From: Treponema sp. | GTDB lineage: Bacteria > Spirochaetota > Spirochaetia > Treponematales > Breznakiellaceae | DNA length: 39,257 nt | NCBI GenBank assembly: GCA_031258115.1 | Contig: JAIRNJ010000208.1 | Coordinates: forward strand, 1 to 39,257 | Direction: 5' to 3' | Shown: positions 30,355 through 38,714 of the stretch, piece by piece | How the letters are laid out: each line of letters begins with the position of its first letter | Position numbering within the stretch: the first letter of the stretch is position 1 | Made by a program: the position numbers and the translations under genes | The notes under the pieces: model-generated | Told to the model about the DNA's origin: nothing | The model's database searches: none | The model's input: the letters and a program-made list of their open reading frames with translations, nothing else

Positions 30355-31833
30355 ATGAAAAGCCCTGCATCTCTCTTTTTTCTTTTTAGTCTGGGTATCG
30401 GACTATCCGGCCTTTCGGCCCAGAATTTTCCCCTGCTGGAAGCCGATCCCAAAGCCGCGGAGTACGGGCGGCAGGGAAACTATGGCTGGGAAGACTATGG
30501 GGAGATCGGCCTCTGGGCTTCCCTAACGGGGGATACTGCGGCCTCAGCCTCTATGGACGCCAATCTCAAGCGTATAAAAGACGCTGCGGCGGAGCTGCTT
30601 GCCTCAGCGGACTTGCCTTCCGCCGAAAAGGACAGGGGTGAGTATGTGCTCCGCTGGATGCACAGAAAATTTCTTAAAAACTACTCGGCTCTGCAGACCC
30701 GAATCGATACTCTTTTGAGCAGGGGGAGCTATAACTGCGTTTCTTCCGCGGTTCTTTACCTTACCTTTGCCTCTGCGGCGGGCCTTGAAATCCGGGGCGT
30801 AGTGACAAAAGACCATGCTTTTGCAAAAGTATGGGCGGAAAACGAGTGGATCGATGTAGAAACAACCAATCCCTACGGTTTTGATCCGGGGAACCGGAAG
30901 GAATTCCATGATCAATTCGGGAAATCTACCGGTTTTGCCTATGTTCCCGCCCGGAATTACCGTGACAGGGCGGAAATAAGCCCCCTGGAACTCCTCAGCC
31001 TGATCATTCATAACCGTATTGCAGACCTGGAAAGTAAAAACCGCTATGCCGAGGCAATACCTCTGGCTATCAGCCGGGCGGGTCTTCTCCGGGAGAGGAA
31101 GGAAACGGTCTCCAGCCCCATTTTTGCCGACCCGGACGATGATATGATGGACAGGATATTCAATTACGGCGCGTATCTTATGAAGCAGGGGAAGGAAGAT
31201 GCGGCCCTGGCCTGGGCCAGGACGGCGGAGGCTGTTTTTCCCGATCAGGCCCGCTGGCAGGAATTTACCGATACGGCTGCAAACAACCTGATCATAAAAC
31301 TCTGTAAAAGCGGCAAATTTGCCGAAGCGCACAGGGTCTTTGGGGAAAACCGGGATCGGATCGGCGCCGAAAAACAGAAGGAGATTCCGGGTATGATCTA
31401 TGATGCGGAACTGAGCGACCGCTCCAGGAAGATCAGGCAGGCTTCCGAAGAGCCTGAGCTTCTCTCCGCCATAGACAGCGCCGAAAAGGACGGTTTTTTA
31501 CAACCGAAACGGGCCGGAGAGCTGCGGACTTTTGTCATCGGAAAAACGGCGGGTTTTCTCTCCTCCAAAAGGGACTGGCTTGCAGGTATTGATTATCTGG
31601 AAAAAGCCCTGCGCAGCTACGGCCCCAACAGGGAGCTTGAGGCGAATCTGGCGGTTCTCAGGGGGAACCGGGTTTCGGATATTCACAATGCCTTTGCCGG
31701 AGCCTTTAACAAAGGCCAATTCGACGAGGCGGCCCGGATTCTGGAATCCGCTCTTGCCGAATTTCCGGATAACCGGCAACTGCTTCAGGACAAAAATATT
31801 ATGGAACAGGCCGCCAAGCCCTCATCTCCATAG
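30355..31833 (+). CDS. Secreted transglutaminase-like protein with TPR-type repeats
   Basis: A 492-aa exported protein. MKSPASLFFLFSLGIGLSGLSA is a signal peptide (cleavage near LSA-QN). Residues about 90-180 form a transglutaminase/cysteine-protease-like core: Cys in SYNCVSSAVLY, His in KDHAFAKVW and Asp in WIDVETTNPYG form the expected triad. The remainder is helical with TPR-like units (RYAEAIPLAISRAGLL, EDAALAWARTAEAVFP, FDEAARILESALAEFP). It may cleave or cross-link periplasmic or wall peptides. The track start is 27 codons early. A TATTAT ends 7 nt before the ATG and there is no real Shine-Dalgarno, so a very short leader is possible. Confidence 0.8.
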   Translation: MKSPASLFFLFSLGIGLSGLSAQNFPLLEADPKAAEYGRQGNYGWEDYGEIGLWASLTGDTAASASMDANLKRIKDAAAELLASADLPSAEKDRGEYVLRWMHRKFLKNYSALQTRIDTLLSRGSYNCVSSAVLYLTFASAAGLEIRGVVTKDHAFAKVWAENEWIDVETTNPYGFDPGNRKEFHDQFGKSTGFAYVPARNYRDRAEISPLELLSLIIHNRIADLESKNRYAEAIPLAISRAGLLRERKETVSSPIFADPDDDMMDRIFNYGAYLMKQGKEDAALAWARTAEAVFPDQARWQEFTDTAANNLIIKLCKSGKFAEAHRVFGENRDRIGAEKQKEIPGMIYDAELSDRSRKIRQASEEPELLSAIDSAEKDGFLQPKRAGELRTFVIGKTAGFLSSKRDWLAGIDYLEKALRSYGPNRELEANLAVLRGNRVSDIHNAFAGAFNKGQFDEAARILESALAEFPDNRQLLQDKNIMEQAAKPSSP

Positions 31834-31838
31834 TCCAA

Positions 31839-33116
31839 TTACTGATTTACCGCCAATTCCGAATTGGATACCAGGCTTGATGCATAGGATTCAATATGTT
31901 TGCAAATTTCTTCAAGGCCCTTCTCGCTGCGGATCTGTTCCCCCAGACGGGCGGCGTTTTCCTTATATACAGGATTATTTACCAGATCCAGTACCTTCTC
32001 TTCAAGAGGGGAAGCTTTATCTGCTTTAGCGGGTTTGGTTGAGGTCTTCATCTTTACCGAACCGGGCCCGATGCCCAGTTCTTTGACCCGCTGGCCCCAG
32101 TAGAACTGATCGAGAAGAAGCGGAACCACCATCTGGGGCTTCCCCGCGCGGGCGGCACTGTGGGTAGTACCGACTCCGCCGTGGTGAATAATCGCATCGC
32201 AGGAGGGGAAAATAAACCAGTGGGGAATCGCCTTGTCCAGAAGGCAGAGGTTCTCCTTGTTGTGGAGATGAGTCCCCACCTTCCACCAGCCGCAGCCTAC
32301 CACCAGTTTGAAGTTATGCCTACAGCAAATATCAAAAAGCCGTTCGGCAAAGCGGTCTCTTTCTTCCGCATTGCAGGAACCCAGAGTAAAGAAGATCGTG
32401 GGTCTTTCGTCTTTTTTGATAAAGGCCGATACATCCTTGAGCGCCTGCTCCTCGTAGGGGAAACTGTCGTTAAAGACATAGCCTCCGATATTCCATTTGT
32501 AGGGCCATTCTTTATCCACACTGCCCAGATATTTGGAATACATAAGGAAGTTATCCGCGGTTTTCGGGGCATGGCTGGTCTGGCTCCTGATCATCTTGAG
32601 ATCCAGGGCCTTACGGCGCCTGTTGAGCGTTCTAAGAATCATCATGTTAAGCCCGTTGTTGAGCATTGCCCAGAGCAGGGGTATGAATATCTTTTTGGCA
32701 GCGGGGAAGGGCATTGCGGGGGGCGAAATTGTTTTTGAAGGGAGGAAAGGCCCAAAGGCTGTACGGATGATGGGCTTTTTGCAGTATTCCGCAATGCTCC
32801 CCGCGGAAAACTCCGTGTTGCCGCAGACAAGGATGTCGTGCTTTTCCAGCAGGGGGATATACTCATCGAATTGATCCTCTACCACCCTGTGCAGCCATTT
32901 AAGAAGAGCCTTGATATCCGGCGTTTCCGCCATCATTCCTGCAATATCGTCCATGGCCTGGAGTACATAGTTTACTCCCGCCTCCTTGGCCTGCTTTTCA
33001 AAAATCCGCGGAACGCTGATCGTAACAAAATGTCCCCGGACTGTTAATTCCTGGGCCAGTCTGAGATAGGGATAAATATCTCCCTGAGAACCCCTGTTTG
33101 CGAGAAATATGTTCAT
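31839..33116 (-). CDS. UGT-like glycosyltransferase (GT1/GT28 type)
   Basis: A 425-aa GT-B glycosyltransferase resembling bacterial sterol/lipid or macrolide-type UDP-sugar transferases. N-terminal acceptor domain starts MNIFLANRGSQGDIYPYLRLA; the C-terminal nucleotide-sugar domain has FFTLGSCNAEERDRF and the donor motif HHGGVGTTHSAARAGKPQMVVP. The acceptor is unknown; lipids or small hydrophobic molecules are usual for such enzymes. The track start is 41 codons early; an AGGG site and the 13-nt distance from the radical SAM stop favour the ATG at 33116. Its stop is only 5 bp from that of the convergent TPR gene. Confidence 0.86.
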   Translation of the reverse strand: MNIFLANRGSQGDIYPYLRLAQELTVRGHFVTISVPRIFEKQAKEAGVNYVLQAMDDIAGMMAETPDIKALLKWLHRVVEDQFDEYIPLLEKHDILVCGNTEFSAGSIAEYCKKPIIRTAFGPFLPSKTISPPAMPFPAAKKIFIPLLWAMLNNGLNMMILRTLNRRRKALDLKMIRSQTSHAPKTADNFLMYSKYLGSVDKEWPYKWNIGGYVFNDSFPYEEQALKDVSAFIKKDERPTIFFTLGSCNAEERDRFAERLFDICCRHNFKLVVGCGWWKVGTHLHNKENLCLLDKAIPHWFIFPSCDAIIHHGGVGTTHSAARAGKPQMVVPLLLDQFYWGQRVKELGIGPGSVKMKTSTKPAKADKASPLEEKVLDLVNNPVYKENAARLGEQIRSEKGLEEICKHIESYASSLVSNSELAVNQ

Positions 33117-33129
33117 TCCTGTTGCCCTG

Positions 33130-34377
33130 TTATGCCGTCTGTTTTTCCACAGTGACGGCACCCGGGATAAGCCCGATTTCGATGAGCTTGGCCCGATCCA
33201 GTTTATACTTGTTCTCCAGACTCTCCAGCACATCTTCACCGATGTTTACCGGATGCTCGGATGCAAGCCGTTTGGTTTCCTTGTTTGCCTTTATCAGCAT
33301 GGAGATCATCTTGCCGGGATTGAAGGTGATGGAACTCATGATCCAGCAGCCGTGGGTACACCAGCAGTTGGCCTTGTATCCGTGCCCGACTGCCTCAATT
33401 TCCTTCTTCATCGCATCGCTGTGCATGATCTTCTGTACATCACAGTCATAGTCCTGAACCCTGCCGATTGGTTCCCGCAGTTCGCAGGAACGGAAACGTC
33501 CGTCATAGTCGAGAACCAGGGTGGTTTCCCCGGCGGTACAGTCCATGTTCCAGGGTGTGGGCTTCTCCAGATTGCTGGCCCGGATATTGTACATGGCCCT
33601 CATGAGCCCCACATAGAAAAATTTGGTAAGGCCGCGGCCGATGAAGTTCATTCCTTCGCCTATCCGTTTGGCATAGTAGAGATAGTAGGGGGCAATCTGA
33701 TCCTGAATTTCCCTGAGGGATTTTTCGGTAAGCACCTTTACCCCCTCTTCCCTGGTAACTCCCCTGGCGGCCTCAATTGTGTGGGTAGAAATATGGAAAC
33801 GGCCGTAAACCCACGCCACAAAGTCGATTATTTCCTGTATATTGTACCTGGTAATTACCGTGGCGATGTTGGTGAGGATATGGCCGTCGTCCTTGAAATT
33901 GTCATGCACCTTCCGGAGTGTCTCGATGGCCCTGTAAAAACTGGGAATGCCCCGCTGGGTGTCGTGGGTCTGGCCGAAACCGTCCAGGGATATGGAAATG
34001 GAGATGTTCATATCCGGGCAATTTTTGCGCAGCCGGGCGAGCCATTCAATAACCCGCTCTGTTTTGATGCCATTTGTGGGGAAATTGCAGTCCGTAATGT
34101 GGTTGTTTTTGTAGATCATCTCGATAATCTCGGGAAGATCGTCCCGAAGGGTGGGTTCCCCCCCGGACAGCCAGAGCCGTTTGAATTCCCCGGCGCTTTC
34201 CGAAAGCTTTTTAATCTCTTCAAAGCTTAGATCCTGGGCCTTTTTCTCCATGTCGTTGGCATAAAAGCACATGGCGCATTTGGCATTACACTTCCCCGTG
34301 GTAAAAAGGAAGACCGATTCCAGTTTTCGCTTGGAATTGAGTGAATTGAAAGAACTTCCGGAACGTTTGGTTTTCAT
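33130..34377 (-). CDS. Radical SAM protein with SPASM-like C-terminal cysteines
   Basis: A 415-aa radical SAM enzyme. The [4Fe-4S]/SAM motif is CNAKCAMC (Cys30, Cys34, Cys37), followed by LWLSGGEPTLRDDLPE. The C-terminal third has clustered cysteines: MDCTAGETTLVLDYDGRFRSCE, then YDCDVQ, then ANCWCTHGCW, as in SPASM or twitch domains that hold auxiliary clusters. Relatives modify peptides, sugars or lipids. GGGGAG lies about 10 nt ahead of the ATG. It is followed by the glycosyltransferase, so the two may build one glycosylated product. No small precursor peptide gene is visible next to it. Confidence 0.88.
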   Translation of the reverse strand: MKTKRSGSSFNSLNSKRKLESVFLFTTGKCNAKCAMCFYANDMEKKAQDLSFEEIKKLSESAGEFKRLWLSGGEPTLRDDLPEIIEMIYKNNHITDCNFPTNGIKTERVIEWLARLRKNCPDMNISISISLDGFGQTHDTQRGIPSFYRAIETLRKVHDNFKDDGHILTNIATVITRYNIQEIIDFVAWVYGRFHISTHTIEAARGVTREEGVKVLTEKSLREIQDQIAPYYLYYAKRIGEGMNFIGRGLTKFFYVGLMRAMYNIRASNLEKPTPWNMDCTAGETTLVLDYDGRFRSCELREPIGRVQDYDCDVQKIMHSDAMKKEIEAVGHGYKANCWCTHGCWIMSSITFNPGKMISMLIKANKETKRLASEHPVNIGEDVLESLENKYKLDRAKLIEIGLIPGAVTVEKQTA

Positions 34378-34455
34378 AACTTATTTGCTCCCCTATGGGT
34401 AAAAACGAGGTATTTTCAGAATGGATTTGAAAAACCTCTAACAAAGCTAAAGAAA

Positions 34456-34485
34456 ATTATAGAATATAACCGGGATAATAGGCAA
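34456..34485 (-). promoter_or_regulatory. Promoter of the radical SAM-glycosyltransferase operon
   Basis: On the minus strand TTGCCT (34480-34485), 18 nt, TATAAT (34456-34461, perfect -10). It gives a leader of about 70 nt that ends in a GGGGAG ribosome site, unlike the leaderless units elsewhere in the window. Confidence 0.6.
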
Positions 34486-34529
34486 GGCTTAAGTCAAGAC
34501 ATGGAATAAAAATCGTATAAAAAATGGCC

Positions 34530-34552
34530 TTTTTAGTTATTTTATCTAAAAA
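34530..34552. promoter_or_regulatory. Inverted repeat in the divergent radical SAM / MATE region
   Basis: TTTTTAG-9 nt-CTAAAAA, perfect 7-bp arms, in the A/T-rich gap of 240 nt between divergent genes. It could be an operator shared by both. The rest of the gap holds A/T-rich promoter-like DNA and no gene. Confidence 0.35.
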
Positions 34553-34617
34553 TGGATGAATTTCGAGAGAGTTTCCCCCCTATAAATACTCTGCCCTTTC
34601 AATTATGATTATAGTAT

Positions 34618-36015
34618 ATGAAACTACTCCGTTTTGGCCCCTTTAGTTTTTATCGGGCAGCTTTTTCTATCGCCGCGCCTGTTATGCTCCAGCAGCTCAT
34701 CATGAGCATGGTTTCCCTGATCGACAACTTCATGGTTGCGGGCCTTGGGGACGTGAGCATGGCCGCGGTAAACGTGTCAAACCAGATCAACTTTATCCAC
34801 ATTGTGTTTATCAATATTATTGCAGGCGCCGGAGGCATATACCTCGCCCAGTTTATGGGTGCAAAAGATGAGGAAGGCATGGGTCAGGCTTACCGCTTCA
34901 AGGTGATCCTCGGCTTTGCCGTCTCCGTGCTCTACTTTATCCTCTGCTGGACCATACCGGAGGCGATGCTCTCCATGATGACCATGGGGAACGCGGCCCA
35001 GGCGGAAATCGTGGCGCTGGGTTCGACTTACTTACGGCTCACCTCATTTACCCTCGTGCCCATGGTGATCTCCAATGCGATAGGCAGCTCCTTCCGGGAG
35101 ATCGGCCGGCCTTCCGTGCCCCTGGTTATCTCCGCCGCGGCTACGGTGGTCAACACTGTGGGAAACTGGTTCTTCATCTACGGCAACCTGGGGGCTCCCC
35201 GGCTTGGGGTGAGCGGGGCGGCCATTGCCACCATCATTGCCCGCTTTGTCGAGGTGGCGGCCTTTATTATCTATGTGTATTGGGATAAAAAGCGGGGAAA
35301 GGCGCCTTTCTTTGTCCGTTTCAGCAGGATTCTCCATGTCAACTGGCAGCTTATCAGGGAAATTATGGCAAAATCGGCCATGATGTTCCTTTCGGACTTC
35401 TCGTGGATCAGTTCCGAAACCATCATGACGGCACTCTACAACGGCCGGGGCGGAGCCGAGGTGGTTGCGGGCATGGCCGCCGCCTGGACCATAGCCAATA
35501 TCTTTTTCCTGCTCTGGGGAGGGATCTTTACCACCACCGCGGTGCTTATCGGGGGGAGCCTGGGCGCGGGCAAACTCGACGAGGCCCGTAAACGCGCCGA
35601 ATGGATCAAGTCGGGTTCCACCGCAGCAGGATTTGTCATAGCAATTGTGGGAGCAGGAGTTTCCACCCTTCTCATCCCCCTGGTCTTCAGCAACCTGACG
35701 GTACATGCCAGGTCAATCAGCCTGGGCCTTGTCTATATCATTCTCTTCTACATGCCTTTCTGGGCTCTGCTCAACTCCATGTGGGCCATTTCCCGTGCGG
35801 GCGGGGACACCGCCATGGGCATGTACGCCGATGTGTCCGTGAATACCTTCCTCTTTGTGCCCGCCTGCTTCATTCTGGCCCTCTGCACAAGTATACATCC
35901 TGTAACCATGTTCGGCATCGTGAAGCTTACCGATATAGTCAAGTATTTTATCGCCCGGCATTTTCTCGGCAAGGAACGCTGGGTGCGGAATTTGACGGTA
36001 CAGAAACATGGATGA
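34618..36015 (+). CDS. MATE-family multidrug/cation efflux transporter
   Basis: A 465-aa inner-membrane protein with about 12 hydrophobic helices in two MATE halves. Typical blocks are AAPVMLQQLIMSMVSLIDNFMVAGLGD, VNVSNQINFI and IGSSFREIGRPSVPLVISAAATVVNT in the first half, with SNLTVHARSISLGLVYIILFYMPFWALLNSM in the second. It would export drugs or metabolites with Na+ or H+ antiport. No Shine-Dalgarno is present. TATGAT (34604-34609) ends 8 nt before the ATG, so the leader is probably very short. It is divergent from the radical SAM operon and could export its product (speculation). Confidence 0.92.
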   Translation: MKLLRFGPFSFYRAAFSIAAPVMLQQLIMSMVSLIDNFMVAGLGDVSMAAVNVSNQINFIHIVFINIIAGAGGIYLAQFMGAKDEEGMGQAYRFKVILGFAVSVLYFILCWTIPEAMLSMMTMGNAAQAEIVALGSTYLRLTSFTLVPMVISNAIGSSFREIGRPSVPLVISAAATVVNTVGNWFFIYGNLGAPRLGVSGAAIATIIARFVEVAAFIIYVYWDKKRGKAPFFVRFSRILHVNWQLIREIMAKSAMMFLSDFSWISSETIMTALYNGRGGAEVVAGMAAAWTIANIFFLLWGGIFTTTAVLIGGSLGAGKLDEARKRAEWIKSGSTAAGFVIAIVGAGVSTLLIPLVFSNLTVHARSISLGLVYIILFYMPFWALLNSMWAISRAGGDTAMGMYADVSVNTFLFVPACFILALCTSIHPVTMFGIVKLTDIVKYFIARHFLGKERWVRNLTVQKHG

Positions 36016-36048
36016 AAAACTCTTTGAATCTGTTTTCATAGCTTTTTT
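36012..36048 (+). terminator. AT-rich intrinsic terminator at the MATE stop codon
   Basis: ATGAAAAAC and GTTTTCAT pair imperfectly around an 11-nt loop and are followed by AGC and six T. The stem includes the TGA of the MATE gene. It suggests that nfnA has a separate transcript. Confidence 0.4.
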
Positions 36049-36078
36049 CTTTATGCCTTTTTGTATTATCTTTTTATT

Positions 36079-36921
36079 ATGAATAAAATTGTATCGAAAA
36101 AACAGCTTTCCGCGGATGTTTACGAGATGAGGGTGGAAGCGCCCCTCATTGCCGGGGCGCGGAAGGCGGGGCAGTTTATCATAGTGCAGATCGACAGCGA
36201 CTGGGGGGAGCGCATACCCCTTACCATCGCCGATGCGGATCCGGCTGTGGGAACCATTACCATGGTCTTTCAGGCCGTAGGGGCGACTACACACAGGCTG
36301 GCGCTGAAGGAACCGGGGGATCATGTGGAAAATATCCTGGGCCCTCTGGGTAATCCTACCCATATTGAAAAATTCGGAACCGTGGTATGCGTGGGGGGCG
36401 GTATCGGCGTAGCGCCGCTCTTCCCTATCGTTCAGGCGATGAAGGAGGCGGGCAATACCGTGAAGGTTATTACCGGCGCACGTACCAAAGAGCTCTTGAT
36501 CTTTGAAGAGCGGATGCGCCGGTTTGCCGACGAACTTGTCATTGTTACCGACGACGGCTCCTGCGGCCGCAAGGCCCTGGTAACCGGGCCCCTGAAGGAA
36601 TACTGCGCGGGGAAGCCGAAGCCGGACATGACGGTAGCCATAGGCCCGCCGGTCATGATGAAGTTCTGCGCCGCAACAACGAAGGAATTTGATGTGCCGA
36701 TCATGGTTTCCCTCAATACGATTATGATCGACGGCACGGGCATGTGCGGAGGCTGCAGGGTTACTGTCGGGGGTGAAACCAAATTTGTCTGTGTGGACGG
36801 CCCGGAGTTTGACGGTCATGCGGTGGATTTTGAAAACATGATGCTCCGCATGCGTTCATACAAGGAAAAGGAAGATGAGGATCATCACAAGTGTCATTTG
36901 AATTTGGGACTGGACATTTGA
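36079..36921 (+). CDS. nfnA: NfnA-like ferredoxin-NADP reductase subunit alpha
   Basis: A 280-aa flavoprotein of the sulfide dehydrogenase beta / NfnA type. An FAD-binding barrel at the N-terminus (GQFIIVQID, ERIPLTIAD) is followed by the NAD-binding domain VVCVGGGIGVAPLFPIVQ and the C-terminal [2Fe-2S] site DGTGMCGGCRVTVGGETKFVCVDGPEFDGH. With NfnB it makes the enzyme that couples NADH and reduced ferredoxin to NADP+ reduction by electron bifurcation. The track start is 6 codons early. No Shine-Dalgarno; a TATTAT ends 9 nt before the ATG. NfnB follows after 46 nt. Confidence 0.88.
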   Translation: MNKIVSKKQLSADVYEMRVEAPLIAGARKAGQFIIVQIDSDWGERIPLTIADADPAVGTITMVFQAVGATTHRLALKEPGDHVENILGPLGNPTHIEKFGTVVCVGGGIGVAPLFPIVQAMKEAGNTVKVITGARTKELLIFEERMRRFADELVIVTDDGSCGRKALVTGPLKEYCAGKPKPDMTVAIGPPVMMKFCAATTKEFDVPIMVSLNTIMIDGTGMCGGCRVTVGGETKFVCVDGPEFDGHAVDFENMMLRMRSYKEKEDEDHHKCHLNLGLDI

Positions 36922-36967
36922 ACAGGGGATTTTCAATTTTAAAAATACTTTAGAAAAGGGGTAAAAC

Positions 36968-38485
36968 GTGAAGACCGGGGAAATTCTGGAAGCCGAAGCA
37001 GGGAAACTGCTCAGACCCATACTGGATAAAAAAGCCGCGGGAGAGAAACTTTCCGCAAAAGAACGCATGGCGATCCCTTCCCAGCAGATGCCCGCCCAGG
37101 ATCCGAAAGTCCGCAGAAGGAATGTTTACGAAGTTGCCCTGGGTTACGGCGAAGCCCAGGCCCGGCTTGAGGCGGAACGCTGTCTGGGCTGCAAAAATAC
37201 GCCGTGTATTGCGGGCTGTCCCGTGGGGGTGCCGATTCCCCGCTTTATTGCGGAGATCCAGGCGGGAAACTTCAAGGCCGCCGCGGATATTATCAAGGAA
37301 ACGAACCTGCTGCCGGCGGTTTGCGGCCGGGTCTGTCCGCAGGAAAAACAGTGTCAGGAACAGTGTACGCTGGGGAAGATCCTCAAAGATACGGAAAAGG
37401 CGGTAGCCGTTGGAAGGCTGGAACGTTTTGCCGCGGACTGGGAACGCTTACAGGGTGCGGTAAGCCTGCCGGTGGTAAAGGCCTCCACCGGGAAGAAGAT
37501 AGCCGTCATCGGCTCAGGCCCCGCCGGCCTTACCGCCGCCGCGGATCTTGCCCGCGAAGGCCACGGTGTTACTATCTATGAAGCTTTTCATAAGGCCGGC
37601 GGCGTGATGATCTACGGCATTCCTGAATTCCGTCTTCCCAAGACCATCGTCCAGGCGGAAGTTGAAGGACTGCGGAAGATGGGTGTCAAAATCGAAAACA
37701 ATTTTCTTGCGGGCCGAACCAGAACCATCACGGAGTTTCTTGAAAAAGACGGCTGTGATGCGGTCTTTATCGGCGCGGGAGCCGGACTTCCCAAATTCCT
37801 CGGCATCCCCGGAGAAAATCTGGTGGGAGTATTCAGCGCCAACGAGTATCTTACCCGTGCGAATCTGATGAAGGCCTATGACCGCGAAAAGGCCGACACC
37901 CCGGTATTCCTTTCAAATGTTGCGGCAGTCATAGGCGGCGGAAACGTGGCGATGGATGCGGCCCGCATGGCCCTGCGCCTGGGGGCCGCCGAGGTGCATG
38001 TGATCTACCGCCGTACACGCGGGGAAATGCCCGCACGGGCGGAGGAAGTGGAACACGCCATGGAAGAAGGAATCATCTTTGATTTCCTCCGCAATCCCAA
38101 CAGAATTCTGGGAGATGAAAAGGGCCGGGTTACCGGCATGGAACTTCAAAAGTTTGAACTGGGAGAAAGCGATGCCTCAGGCCGCAGAAGTCCTGTCGCC
38201 ATTGCAGGTTCGGAATACGGTTTTAATTGCGATACCGTTATTGTCGCCCTGGGCAACGAACCCAACCCCCTGCTTTCGAAAACCACCCCCGGCCTGCAGG
38301 CCGACAGGCGGGGCCGCCTCGTGGTCAACGAGGTGCAGAAAACCTCCCTGGACAGGGTTTATGCCGGGGGAGACATCGTGCTCGGCGCGGCCACGGTGAT
38401 TCTCGCCATGGGAGAAGGGCGGAAAGCCGCCGCAGAGATAAATGAGAGACTGAAAGAGAACAAATTTATCTCCGGGTCAGGATAA
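36968..38485 (+). CDS. nfnB: NfnB-like / glutamate synthase small-subunit-type oxidoreductase
   Basis: A 505-aa protein of the homotetrameric GltA/NfnB group. The N-terminal domain has two [4Fe-4S] cysteine sets: CLGCKNTPCIAGCPVGVP and CGRVCPQEKQCQEQC. The flavin part has KKIAVIGSGPAGLTAAADLAREG and the NAD(P) domain AAVIGGGNVAMDAARMALRLGA; ending DRVYAGGDIVLGAATVILAMGEGRKAA. Alone it could be annotated as NADPH glutamate synthase small chain, but the adjacent NfnA subunit and absence of a large GltB subunit favour the bifurcating transhydrogenase. GTG start with AGGGG 6 nt upstream. Confidence 0.9.
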   Translation: MKTGEILEAEAGKLLRPILDKKAAGEKLSAKERMAIPSQQMPAQDPKVRRRNVYEVALGYGEAQARLEAERCLGCKNTPCIAGCPVGVPIPRFIAEIQAGNFKAAADIIKETNLLPAVCGRVCPQEKQCQEQCTLGKILKDTEKAVAVGRLERFAADWERLQGAVSLPVVKASTGKKIAVIGSGPAGLTAAADLAREGHGVTIYEAFHKAGGVMIYGIPEFRLPKTIVQAEVEGLRKMGVKIENNFLAGRTRTITEFLEKDGCDAVFIGAGAGLPKFLGIPGENLVGVFSANEYLTRANLMKAYDREKADTPVFLSNVAAVIGGGNVAMDAARMALRLGAAEVHVIYRRTRGEMPARAEEVEHAMEEGIIFDFLRNPNRILGDEKGRVTGMELQKFELGESDASGRRSPVAIAGSEYGFNCDTVIVALGNEPNPLLSKTTPGLQADRRGRLVVNEVQKTSLDRVYAGGDIVLGAATVILAMGEGRKAAAEINERLKENKFISGSG

Positions 38486-38714
38486 GCGCACAGGAATTTT
38501 TAACCATGTGTTTATCCTGTCAAAAGGAGACCGAGCCTCTGATGCTGCGCAAGCAGCTTCCTCTTTAGGCCCCGAAGCGTAAACAGGCCTGTTATGTGTC
38601 GTTTTTTGAGCCTCATCTACAAACTGTTTTGCGCCATGGACGGCGCAAAACGTGTGATTATGTTTTTATTCTTATTGCCTTTATTTTCTCAAAACTATTA
38701 CAATATAAAAGCAA
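38486..38714. other. Intergenic region with strong hairpins after nfnB
   Basis: About 230 nt between convergent nfnB and the Vsr-like gene. A perfect 10-bp stem GTTTTGCGCC/GGCGCAAAAC with a 6-nt loop lies at 38626-38651, and GCTGC-GCAA-GCAGC at 38544-38557. Neither has a clear T-tract directly after it. Base composition changes from GC-rich to AT-rich to the right of about 38650. No gene is visible. Confidence 0.6.

Noticed and set aside
33109-34230. Plus-strand ORF of 373 aa
   Set aside because: Fully antisense to the radical SAM gene, which has clear motifs; no ribosome site or family signal.
35713-36819. Minus-strand ORF of 368 aa
   Set aside because: Runs across the ends of the MATE and nfnA genes on the opposite strand; a shadow frame.
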